The notes under the pieces are model-generated. The model did no database searches. It had not been told where the DNA came from and was given only the letters and a program-made list of their open reading frames with translations. Of a stretch of DNA of 22,731 nucleotides, positions 15,762 through 22,619 are shown piece after piece. How positions within the stretch are numbered: position 1 is the first letter of the stretch; each line of letters starts with the position of its first letter. This stretch comes from Phosphoribacter sp044220725 (GTDB taxonomy: Bacteria; Actinomycetota; Actinomycetes; Actinomycetales; Dermatophilaceae). The stretch lies in NCBI GenBank assembly GCA_044220725.1, contig JBGAQN010000042.1, forward strand, positions 1 through 22,731, written 5' to 3'. The translations under genes were made by a program, and so were the position numbers.

Positions 15762-15798
15762 TCGGTAACCTCATCCAGGCGGCCGGCCGACCTATGGC

Positions 15799-15804
15799 TA
15801 GGCT
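15799..15804 (+). promoter_or_regulatory. -10 hexamer of the RAM-domain gene
   Basis: TAGGCT ends six bases before GTG 15811; leaderless layout. Confidence 0.5.
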
Positions 15805-15810
15805 GGGCTC

Positions 15811-16089
15811 GTGATCACCGCCATCGTCCTCGTCACCTGCGACGTCTCGCGCATTCCCGAAGTCGCCGCGGATATCGCTGCCCTGGATGGCGTCACCGAG
15901 GTCTACTCAGTGACCGGGGATGCCGACCTCGTCGCCATGGTCCGTGTTCGCGAGCACGAACACCTGGCCGACGTCATTGCCGACCGCCTGTCCAAAGTGG
16001 TCGGCGTTGCGGCGACGAGCACTCACATCGCCTTCCGGACTTACAGCAAGCACGACCTTGAGGCGGCGTTCAGCTTGGGACTGGACTGA
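15811..16089 (+). CDS. Stand-alone Lrp/AsnC ligand-binding (RAM) domain protein
   Basis: 92 residues. Alternating strands and helices (TAIVLVTCDVSRIPEVAADIAAL, DGVTEVYSVTGDADLVAMVRV, then a C-terminal TSTHIAFRTYS strand), quoted in pieces, match the alpha/beta RAM domain of Lrp/AsnC regulators: VTEVYSVTGDADLVAMV is the typical central part. There is no helix-turn-helix, so it does not bind DNA alone. Such single-domain proteins form oligomers that bind amino acids (family knowledge). Position next to trpD would suit an amino-acid signal (inference). GTG 15811 fixed by TAGGCT six bases upstream. Convergent with trpD. Confidence 0.9.
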   Translation: MITAIVLVTCDVSRIPEVAADIAALDGVTEVYSVTGDADLVAMVRVREHEHLADVIADRLSKVVGVAATSTHIAFRTYSKHDLEAAFSLGLD

Positions 16090-16114
16090 CGCGTTGGGCG
16101 CACCCCGGGCCGCA

Positions 16115-16131
16115 CCGAGAAGTTGTCTCGG
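16115..16131. terminator. Short hairpin between convergent RAM and trpD genes
   Basis: CCGAGA, five-base loop AGTTG, TCTCGG. Perfect but only six base pairs and no T-tract; the word GTTGTCTC recurs at 16140-16147. Confidence 0.3.
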
Positions 16132-16145
16132 ACCCGAGGGTTGTC

Positions 16146-17204
16146 TCAAACGAGGGTCGCTGCGATCCACCGGTCGACCAGGTCGGCGGCCGCTCCCGAG
16201 TCCAGGGCCGCCTCGGCACGGTCCATGCCTGCACGGATGTCGGCATGGATTGCGGCAGGGGTGCGGCCCGAGTCGGCGTTGGCCGCAACAGCCAGTGCTG
16301 CACCTGCGTTGAGCACGACAGCATCCCGGACCGGACCGTGCCGCCCGTCAAAGACCTCGCGGACAACCTGCGCGTTGTAGGCCGCGTCACCCCCGCGCAG
16401 CGCCGCAGTCGCGGCGAGGGTCACACCAAGTCGCTCCGGGTCCAGTTGGTGTTCGACGACGTCGCCGGAGCGCACCCACCAAATCGTTGAGGTCGTCGCC
16501 AGGGTGAGCTCGTCCAGTCCGTCGTCTCCGCGGAATACCGCAGCATCCCGCCCTCGGCCGGCGAACACCCCCGCCACGATGGGTGCCATCCGGGCGTCGG
16601 CGACACCGACCGCGGCATACGTCGGCTGCCCTGGGTTGGTCAAAGGGCCAAGGAAGTTGAAGGCGGTGGGCACCCCGAGCTCGCGACGCGTTCCGGCGGC
16701 ATGACGCATCGAGGGGTGGAAGCGCTGCGCGAAGCAGAAGGTGATCCCGACCTCGTGGACCAGAGCCGCAACACGATCAGCCGGCAGAGCGAGATCGATC
16801 CCCAGCGCCTCAAGGACGTCTGCCGACCCGGAGGTCGAGGACGCCGCCCGGTTGCCGTGTTTGACCACCGGCACCCCAGCCGCGGCACAGACCATGGCAG
16901 CCATCGTCGAAATATTGACTGTGTGCGCGCGGTCCCCACCGGTGCCGACCACGTCCAGGCTCGGGTCTGGCGCCTCGATCCGGGTGGCGTGGGCGAGCAT
17001 CTCGTCGGCAAGTCCCCGCATCTCCTCGACCGTCTCGCCCTTGGCGTGCAGTGCCATGAGGAAGCCGGCGATCTGGGCCGGAGTCGCTTCGCCACGCATG
17101 ATCGCCCCCATGGCCCACGCGCAGTCTTGGCGGGCCAGGTGGCCCCGCTGGAGCAAGCGGCTGTAGACCTCGGGCCAGGAAGTGATCCCGTGATCGTGGT
17201 TCAT
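16146..17204 (-). CDS. trpD: Anthranilate phosphoribosyltransferase
   Basis: 352 residues. Joins anthranilate with phosphoribosyl pyrophosphate in tryptophan synthesis, in the cytosol. Diagnostic motifs: VVGTGGDRAHTVNISTMAA (quoted short: GTGGDRAHTVNIST) for PRPP, VPVVKHGNRAASSTSGSADVLEALG (short: KHGNRAASSTSGSADVLE), RFHPSMRHA and FNFLGPLTNPGQPTYA (short: FNFLGPLTNPG), and the metal-binding DGLDELT. N-terminal helices EVYSRLLQRGHL are usual. ATG 17204 lies 28 bases after the stop of the receiver gene with a weak GAGAG Shine-Dalgarno, so the two are probably co-transcribed. The other trp genes are not here. Confidence 0.96.
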   Translation of the reverse strand: MNHDHGITSWPEVYSRLLQRGHLARQDCAWAMGAIMRGEATPAQIAGFLMALHAKGETVEEMRGLADEMLAHATRIEAPDPSLDVVGTGGDRAHTVNISTMAAMVCAAAGVPVVKHGNRAASSTSGSADVLEALGIDLALPADRVAALVHEVGITFCFAQRFHPSMRHAAGTRRELGVPTAFNFLGPLTNPGQPTYAAVGVADARMAPIVAGVFAGRGRDAAVFRGDDGLDELTLATTSTIWWVRSGDVVEHQLDPERLGVTLAATAALRGGDAAYNAQVVREVFDGRHGPVRDAVVLNAGAALAVAANADSGRTPAAIHADIRAGMDRAEAALDSGAAADLVDRWIAATLV

Positions 17205-17232
17205 CGGCTGACTCTCTGCGGCTGAGGGCTAA

Positions 17233-17664
17233 TCACCGCGGGCGAACGAGGCTGGCGACGGCGCGGGCCAGCGCCACCGGATCCAGGGGGTGCGGCACGA
17301 CGGCGTCCGCCTGCGACCACGCAGCCAGCCAAGCGTCCTGCACACGGCCGGTGAGCACGAGGACTGGCGGGCACTCAAAGATCTCGTTCTTCAGTTGCCG
17401 ACACAGACCCATGCCGCCCATCGGGGTCGCTTCGCCGTCGAGGACCAACACGTCGAAGCGCCGGTTGTCCACCGCCTCGACAACGGCGGCATGGGTGGCG
17501 CACTCGAGCCATGAAGTGACCTCGACGTTTCTGGCCGGACGGCGCCCGACGGAAACCCGCACCGAGTCGCGGACCGACGCATCGTCGCTGTAGAGCAACA
17601 CCGAAATTTGACGCAGAGCGGCGGAAGCGTCCGGTGCGGTCGAGGGCGCCTGGGTAGCGGTCAT
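17233..17664 (-). CDS. Orphan receiver-domain protein, atypical, upstream of trpD
   Basis: 143 residues from ATG 17664, chosen because TAGCAT on that strand ends seven bases upstream; in-frame starts at 17673 and 17709 lie in or before that -10. After a short Ala/Thr/Pro N-terminus it has a CheY-like fold: acidic pair in LLYSDDASVRD, phospho-acceptor aspartate in LVLDGEATPMGGMGL, and the Thr in VLVLTGR. The conserved lysine of the KP motif is replaced by histidine (VVPHPLDP). There is no output domain. It could signal by protein contact or be phosphorylation-independent. It is divergent from ctaE and co-directional with trpD. Confidence 0.82.
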   Translation of the reverse strand: MTATQAPSTAPDASAALRQISVLLYSDDASVRDSVRVSVGRRPARNVEVTSWLECATHAAVVEAVDNRRFDVLVLDGEATPMGGMGLCRQLKNEIFECPPVLVLTGRVQDAWLAAWSQADAVVPHPLDPVALARAVASLVRPR

Positions 17665-17671
17665 GGCAGTC

Positions 17672-17677
17672 ATGCTA
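17672..17677 (-). promoter_or_regulatory. -10 hexamer of the receiver-trpD operon
   Basis: TAGCAT on the minus strand, seven bases before ATG 17664. Confidence 0.45.
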
Positions 17678-17837
17678 GTCGCCTCACCGACGGCGCACAC
17701 CTGACCCAAACCCGGCGTGCCAAGCCGCTGCGCACACCCGGTCGGTATGCCGGCCCTGCGCCGGGCACCGCGCGAGTGACCAAGTTCATGGCACCCCGCT
17801 GAGCACGATCCACGACCGATTGACGATTAACCGGGGG

Positions 17838-17856
17838 GTCGGTCACACATGCCGAC
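17838..17856. promoter_or_regulatory. Inverted repeat upstream of ctaE, possible operator
   Basis: GTCGG (17838-17842), nine bases, CCGAC (17852-17856), with near-symmetric GGG/CCC flanks. It covers the place where a -35 box would be, relative to CATAAT at 17868. Short arms in GC-rich DNA, so tentative. The remaining 17665-17837 stretch shows no gene I can support. Confidence 0.3.
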
Positions 17857-17867
17857 ACCCGGCACGC

Positions 17868-17873
17868 CATAAT
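17868..17873 (+). promoter_or_regulatory. -10 hexamer of the ctaE-qcrCAB operon
   Basis: CATAAT, close to the TATAAT ideal, ends seven bases before GTG 17881. The alternative ATG at 17872 overlaps this hexamer, which argues for the GTG. Confidence 0.6.
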
Positions 17874-17880
17874 GGCGCGC

Positions 17881-18528
17881 GTGGCGACAGCATCGGCGAT
17901 TCCAGCGCACCCAGTGAGCACCGGGCACGGCCCCGCGACCCGACCGAACATGGTCCAGGTCGGGACCATGGTCTGGCTCTCCTCCGAACTCATGTTCTTC
18001 GCGGGTCTCTTCGCGATCTACTTCCAGTTGCGGTCGGTGTCGGCCCCGCTCTGGGCGGAGCAGACGGCGAAACTCAACGTCACCTTCGCGACGGTCAACA
18101 CCGCGATCCTGGTCATCTCCTCGGTCTGGTGCCAGATCGGAGTGATGAAGGCCGAGCGCGGCCAGGCGGCACGGACCGGCAAGCTCTCCGAGATCGGCAA
18201 GTGGGGCATGCGCGAGTGGTATGTCGTGACGTACCTCTTCGGCGCAACCTTCATCGCCGGCCAGGTCTATGAGTACGCCAAGCTCGTCTCGGAGAACGTG
18301 ACCCTTTCCTCCGACCGCTACGGCTCGGTGTTCTACATGGCGACCGGCTTCCACGGTCTGCACGTCACCGGCGGGCTCATCGCCTTCCTGCTCATCATCG
18401 GGCGCACCTTCACGACCCGCCGCTATACCCACACCCAAGCGGTCGGCGCGGTCGTCACCTCGTACTACTGGCACTTCGTCGACGTCGTGTGGATCGCGCT
18501 GTTCGCTGTGATCTACCTGCTCAAGTGA
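17881..18528 (+). CDS. ctaE: Cytochrome c oxidase subunit III (aa3-type)
   Basis: 215 residues, five TM segments, the short actinobacterial form of subunit III. It stabilises the catalytic subunits of the aa3 oxidase in the bcc-aa3 supercomplex of the cell membrane. Evidence: MVWLSSELMFFAGLFAIYF in TM1 (short: WLSSELMFFAGLFA), NTAILVISS, FGATFIAGQVYEY, GFHGLHVTGG and SYYWHFVDVVWI, all conserved subunit III blocks with the glutamate of SSEL and the histidines of HGLHV. GTG 17881 chosen from the CATAAT box seven bases upstream. First gene of the ctaE-qcrC-qcrA-qcrB operon; qcrC follows after 46 bases. Confidence 0.96.
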   Translation: MATASAIPAHPVSTGHGPATRPNMVQVGTMVWLSSELMFFAGLFAIYFQLRSVSAPLWAEQTAKLNVTFATVNTAILVISSVWCQIGVMKAERGQAARTGKLSEIGKWGMREWYVVTYLFGATFIAGQVYEYAKLVSENVTLSSDRYGSVFYMATGFHGLHVTGGLIAFLLIIGRTFTTRRYTHTQAVGAVVTSYYWHFVDVVWIALFAVIYLLK

Positions 18529-18574
18529 GCCCCGACATCCCCCGCCCCGCGAGAATCCACGACAGGACGACATC

Positions 18575-19360
18575 GTGAACGCCTTGGCCGCACGTCGCCG
18601 CCACCCAGCCGCCATCGCCATCCTGCTGTTCCTGGGGTTGGCCCTGGTCGGGACGGCATACACCCTCATCGCCCCCAAGCCCGCTGCGGCCGCCGTGAGC
18701 ACGGCCGACGACGCGGCGATGGGCAAGCAGCTCTTCTTGGCGAATTGCGCCACCTGCCACGGCGTCAACGCCGAGGGAACTAAGTCCGGGCCAACCCTCA
18801 TGGGCGTCGGCGCGGCCTCCGTGGACTTCCAGATGGGCACCGGACGTATGCCGCTGGCCGGTCCCAACGTCCAGGCCCCACGGATCGACCAGGTGAAGTA
18901 CTCGCAAGAGCAGATCGAGGCCATCGCTGCGTACGTCGCCTCGTTGGCCCCCGGCCCGGCGATCCCCGAAGGCAAGGAGACCACTGGCGAGGGCGGCGAC
19001 ATCGCCCTCGGCGGCGAGATCTACCGAGTTAACTGCGCGATGTGCCACAACTTCGCTGGCTCCGGTGGCGCCCTCACGCGCGGCAAGTACGCCCCGTCGC
19101 TCTATGGCGTCGACGGCAAGTACATCTATGAGGCCATGCTCACCGGTCCGCAGTCGATGCCCGTCTTCAACGACACCAACCTCAGCCCTGAGGCCAAGGC
19201 GTCGGTCATCGCCTACCTCAAGACCACCCAGAACGAGCCCAACGTCGGCGGGATGAACCTGGGCAATCTGGGCCCGGTGTCCGAAGGAATGTTCATCTGG
19301 ATCTTCGGACTCCTGCTCATGATCGCCTGCGCCTTCTGGCTCGGCCAGAAGGCCGCGTGA
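18575..19360 (+). CDS. qcrC: Dihaem cytochrome c subunit of the bcc complex
   Basis: 261 residues. N-terminal signal anchor (about 10-33), two c-type haem sites facing outside, C58-A-T-C61-H62 and C154-A-M-C157-H158, and a C-terminal TM anchor (about 236-256). The first haem domain has GRMPLAGP with a likely axial methionine, the second MPVFND. In actinobacteria this dihaem subunit passes electrons from the bcc complex straight to the aa3 oxidase, with no soluble cytochrome c. GTG start with AGGACG upstream at a usable distance. qcrA follows after 40 bases. Confidence 0.96.
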   Translation: MNALAARRRHPAAIAILLFLGLALVGTAYTLIAPKPAAAAVSTADDAAMGKQLFLANCATCHGVNAEGTKSGPTLMGVGAASVDFQMGTGRMPLAGPNVQAPRIDQVKYSQEQIEAIAAYVASLAPGPAIPEGKETTGEGGDIALGGEIYRVNCAMCHNFAGSGGALTRGKYAPSLYGVDGKYIYEAMLTGPQSMPVFNDTNLSPEAKASVIAYLKTTQNEPNVGGMNLGNLGPVSEGMFIWIFGLLLMIACAFWLGQKAA

Positions 19361-19400
19361 CCTCCCGCCTCATCCCACGACGACAAGGATCGATGACCTC

Positions 19401-20543
19401 ATGAGTGACCAGGTCACCCCCACCAGCGGGTCGGCGAGCGGCGCCGGCACCGTCCGCCTCGATGAGGGACACCACGTGGGCACCGGCGGCCTGCCCGCCG
19501 TCTTCGAGAACCCGGGGCTGCCGCCCCACGTCCACCGGGCCGCCGACGAGGACCCCAGGGCCGCCAAGCGCGCCGAGCGCCAGGTCGCCGTGCTGTTTGT
19601 CCTGTCGATCCTCGGCACCATCGGGTTCATCGTCAGCTACTTCGCGATCGACCGGAGGACCTCGGTCTTCCTGCCCTTTGTCGGGCTGACCAACCTCCTC
19701 AACGTCATGCTCGGTGTCACCCTGGGGATCTCCTTGCTGGGTATCGGGTTCGGTGCCGTGCACTGGGCCAAGACGCTCATGTCCGACGAAGAGGTCGTCG
19801 AAGAGCGGCACGCGATCCGGTCCTCCGACGAGTCCCGCGACAAGGCGGTCGCTGCACTGGCCGCGGGTGCCGAGTCTGCGCAGCTGGCCCGGCGGCCGCT
19901 GATCAAGGCCACCGCGGGTGCCGCCCTCGGGCTGTTCGCTCTGCCGCTGGGGGTCCAACTCGTCGGCTCAATGGGCAACCCGACCAAGGCGCTGGAAGAG
20001 CTTAAGCAGACGTTGTGGGATGTCCAGCCGGGTGGGGAGCCGATCCGCTTGGTGCGCGACCCCGAGCTCACCCCGATCAAGGCCTCCGACGTCACCATCG
20101 GCTCGGTCTTCCACGTCATGCCCGCAACGCTGAAGGAACTGCGCGAACACAACGTCAAGGAGGGCCACTCCGAGTGGCACGGCGTGCTTGAGGCCAAGGC
20201 CAAGGCTGCCGTCCTGCTGATGCGGCTCAACCCCTCGGAGTTCAAGGACGATGTGCTAGGGCGCAAGGCCCGCGACTGGGGCTTCCAGGGCATCGTCGCC
20301 TACTCCAAGATCTGCACCCACGTCGGGTGCCCGGTCGGCCTCTACGAGCAGCAGACCCACCACCTGCTCTGCCCGTGCCACCAGTCGACCTTCGACGTCA
20401 CCCGTGACTGCGAGGTGATCTTCGGCCCGGCCAAGCGTCCGCTGCCGCAGTTGAAGATCACCGTGGACGACGAGGGCTACCTCGTCGCCACGCAGGGCTT
20501 CGCCGAGCCTGTCGGCCCGAGCTACTGGGAGCGCCTCAAGTGA
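19401..20543 (+). CDS. qcrA: Rieske iron-sulfur subunit of the bcc complex
   Basis: 380 residues. A long N-terminal cytoplasmic part precedes three TM segments (about 61-83, 90-120, 170-190), the actinobacterial form. Before the third TM an ARRPLIKA sequence (R164-R165) resembles a Tat signal, which suits export of the folded Rieske domain, as known for Streptomyces QcrA. The 2Fe-2S ligands are C305 and H307 in CTHVGC and C324 and H327 in CPCH, with C310 and C326 for the disulfide. The stop overlaps the qcrB start (GTGA). ATG 19401 has AAGGA about 12 bases upstream, somewhat far. Confidence 0.96.
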   Translation: MSDQVTPTSGSASGAGTVRLDEGHHVGTGGLPAVFENPGLPPHVHRAADEDPRAAKRAERQVAVLFVLSILGTIGFIVSYFAIDRRTSVFLPFVGLTNLLNVMLGVTLGISLLGIGFGAVHWAKTLMSDEEVVEERHAIRSSDESRDKAVAALAAGAESAQLARRPLIKATAGAALGLFALPLGVQLVGSMGNPTKALEELKQTLWDVQPGGEPIRLVRDPELTPIKASDVTIGSVFHVMPATLKELREHNVKEGHSEWHGVLEAKAKAAVLLMRLNPSEFKDDVLGRKARDWGFQGIVAYSKICTHVGCPVGLYEQQTHHLLCPCHQSTFDVTRDCEVIFGPAKRPLPQLKITVDDEGYLVATQGFAEPVGPSYWERLK

Positions 20544-22261
20544 GCACCACCGCCTCCGCGCGCACCGCCGCCGACCTGCGCGCCGACGACGCCAAGGGCA
20601 CGAGCGCCTCCGGCAGCAAGGCTGGCTCGGCCGCCATCTGGGTGGACGAGCGCACCGGCATTGCCAAGGGTGCGGCCTTCATGATGAAGAAGGTCTTCCC
20701 CGATCACTGGAGCTTCATGCTCGGTGAAGTGGCGATGTACTCGATGATCATCTGTCTGCTGACCGGGGTGTTCCTCTCGTTCTGGTTCATCCCGAGCGCG
20801 GGTCAGATCCCTTACAACGGCTCTTACGTGCCGCTGCAGGGCATCATCATGTCCGAGGCGTACTCGTCGACGCTGGCGATCTCTTTCGACGTCCGTGGCG
20901 GCCTGCTCATCCGCCAGATCCACCACTGGGCCGCTCTGATGTTCTGCGTGGCGATCACGGTCCATATGCTGCGCGTCTTCCTCACTGGAGCGTTCCGCAA
21001 GCCGCGCGAGCTCAACTGGGTCATCGGCTCGATCCTGTCGATGCTGGCCATCGTCGAAGGCTTCGCCGGCTACTCCCTGCCCGACGACCTGTTGTCGGGC
21101 ACCGGTATCCGCGCGGCTGAGGGCTTCATCCGCTCGATCCCCCTGATCGGGTCGTATGCCTCCTACCTGCTGTTCGGTGGGACCTTCCCGGGCGAAGCGA
21201 TCATCCCGCGGCTCTACTCAGTCCACGTCCTGCTGCTGCCGGCCGTGCTGATCGGCTTGTTCACCGCGCACATCGTCCTGGTCATGGTCCACAAGCACAC
21301 CCAGTTCCCCGGCCCCGGCCGCACCAACGAGAACGTCGTGGGCTTCCCGCTGATGCCGGTCTACACGGCCAAGGCCGGTGGCTTCTTCTTCATGGTGTTC
21401 GGGGTCCTGGCCCTCATCTCGGCGCTGGTCACGATCAACCCGATCTGGGCCTATGGCCCTTATGACCCGTCTCCGGTGACGGCCGGGTCGCAGCCCGACT
21501 GGTACATGGGCTTCGCCGACGGCGCCTTGCGATTGCTGCCTGGCTTCCTCGAGTTCGAGCTCTTCGGCTTCACCTGGAGCATGAACGTCTTCCTGGGTGC
21601 CGTCGCCCTCATCCCGCTCATGTACACCGCCGCGGGGATCTACCCGTGGATTGAGTCCTGGGTGACGGGCGACACGCGTGAGCACCACCTGCTCGACCGA
21701 CCGCGCAACGCCCCGACCCGCACCGCGATCGGCATGGCCGCCTTCTCGTTCTACGTCGTGCTCATGTTCGCCGCCGGCAACGACATCATGGCGATCCGTC
21801 TGCAGCTGTCGATCAACGACGTCACCAACCTGTTCCGGTTGCTCGTCTTCGCCGTCCCGGTGATCGTCTTCTGGGTGACCCGACGGATCTGCCTGTCGCT
21901 GCAGCGCCACGACCGCGAGAAGGTCCTGCATGGGCGCGAGTCCGGCACGATCATCCGCACCGCCGAGGGCAAATTCTTCGAGCGGCACGAGGACCTGGAC
22001 GAGTTCGACCGCTACAAGCTGGTGGCGTTCGAGTCGCCCGCTCCCCTGGCGCTGCCCTCGGCAACCGACCTCAACGGCGTGTCCTCCAAGGACGCCAAGA
22101 AGGCTCGTCGTCGGGTCGCCTGGTCGAACTTCTTCTTCAAGACCAGGGTCGAGCCGGTCACGCCCGCGGAGCTCGCTGCCGCCCACCACCATGGTGAGCA
22201 CGAAGCGATCAATGGAGGGTCCGCTCACGCAGCTATCAAGCACGACAAGCATCCACACTGA
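20540..22261 (+). CDS. qcrB: Cytochrome b subunit of the bcc complex
   Basis: 573 residues. It oxidises menaquinol and carries two b haems across the membrane. Haem ligands are histidines in TM2 (H128 or H129 in IHHWAALMF, and H142 in VHMLR) and TM4 (H229 in YSVHVLL, H244 in AHIVLV). The quinol-site motif is PDWY (319-322), the equivalent of PEWY. Additional TM helices follow to about 450, then a long cytoplasmic C-terminal extension typical of actinobacteria ending in a His-rich tail (eight His in the last 29 residues). GTG 20540 overlaps the qcrA stop by four bases, so translation is coupled. Target of Q203-type inhibitors in mycobacteria (family knowledge). Confidence 0.97.
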   Translation: MSTTASARTAADLRADDAKGTSASGSKAGSAAIWVDERTGIAKGAAFMMKKVFPDHWSFMLGEVAMYSMIICLLTGVFLSFWFIPSAGQIPYNGSYVPLQGIIMSEAYSSTLAISFDVRGGLLIRQIHHWAALMFCVAITVHMLRVFLTGAFRKPRELNWVIGSILSMLAIVEGFAGYSLPDDLLSGTGIRAAEGFIRSIPLIGSYASYLLFGGTFPGEAIIPRLYSVHVLLLPAVLIGLFTAHIVLVMVHKHTQFPGPGRTNENVVGFPLMPVYTAKAGGFFFMVFGVLALISALVTINPIWAYGPYDPSPVTAGSQPDWYMGFADGALRLLPGFLEFELFGFTWSMNVFLGAVALIPLMYTAAGIYPWIESWVTGDTREHHLLDRPRNAPTRTAIGMAAFSFYVVLMFAAGNDIMAIRLQLSINDVTNLFRLLVFAVPVIVFWVTRRICLSLQRHDREKVLHGRESGTIIRTAEGKFFERHEDLDEFDRYKLVAFESPAPLALPSATDLNGVSSKDAKKARRRVAWSNFFFKTRVEPVTPAELAAAHHHGEHEAINGGSAHAAIKHDKHPH

Positions 22262-22277
22262 CCGATCGATTGGTCGC

Positions 22278-22318
22278 AGCGAAGGGCTCCCAGGATGTCG
22301 TCCTGGGAGCCCTTCGCT
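22278..22318. terminator. Perfect 18-bp hairpin after qcrB
   Basis: Arms 22278-22295 and 22301-22318 are fully complementary around a five-base loop (TGTCG). It lies 16 bases after the qcrB stop and 10 bases before the end of the convergent DUF167 gene, so it probably stops both. No long T-tract, usual for high-GC actinobacteria. Confidence 0.85.
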
Positions 22319-22328
22319 GAGTCAGCCC

Positions 22329-22619
22329 TCACCTGCCCAGCAGCTGCTCCAGTCGAGCCTGGCCCCGAGCCTCGTCGATCGTCACCTCCAACACCTTGGT
22401 GCGGCTGGTCGCCCCACTCACCAGCCCTACCTCGCGTCGCGGCACCTCGAACGCGTCCGCCACAGCCGACAGCACGGCCGCCGTGGCGCCACCGTCGACC
22501 GCTCGGGCCGTCACCGCCACGACGAGGACCGCCTCCCCCGGCTCCCCGTAGCAGCCTCCCACGCGCGTCCTGGAGGCCCCTGGACGCGCGCGTGTCGCTT
22601 GCCAGCGTGATGGGACCAC
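22329..22619 (-). CDS. DUF167/YggU family protein
   Basis: About 96 residues from GTG 22619; other in-frame starts at 22664 (ATG) and 22688 (TTG) would add residues that do not look conserved, so the start is uncertain. ARPGASRTRVGG, VTARAVDGGATAAVLSAVADAF and VGLVSGATSRTKVLEV (quoted in pieces) match the DUF167 fold: a PGASR start, a central AxAVDGxA helix and the SGxTSRxK strand. These small proteins are common in bacteria and have no agreed function. It converges with qcrB. Confidence 0.8.
   Translation of the reverse strand: MVPSRWQATRARPGASRTRVGGCYGEPGEAVLVVAVTARAVDGGATAAVLSAVADAFEVPRREVGLVSGATSRTKVLEVTIDEARGQARLEQLLGR

Noticed and set aside
17665..17837. Possible small gene in the ctaE upstream region
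   Set aside because: Short frames here have no Shine-Dalgarno or -10 at suitable spacing and no recognisable protein; no attenuator-like Trp run was seen either.
22561..22595. Inverted GGACGCGCG arms resembling a terminator
   Set aside because: They lie inside the coding part of the DUF167 gene (the RPGASRTR segment) and reflect GC-rich Arg codons.
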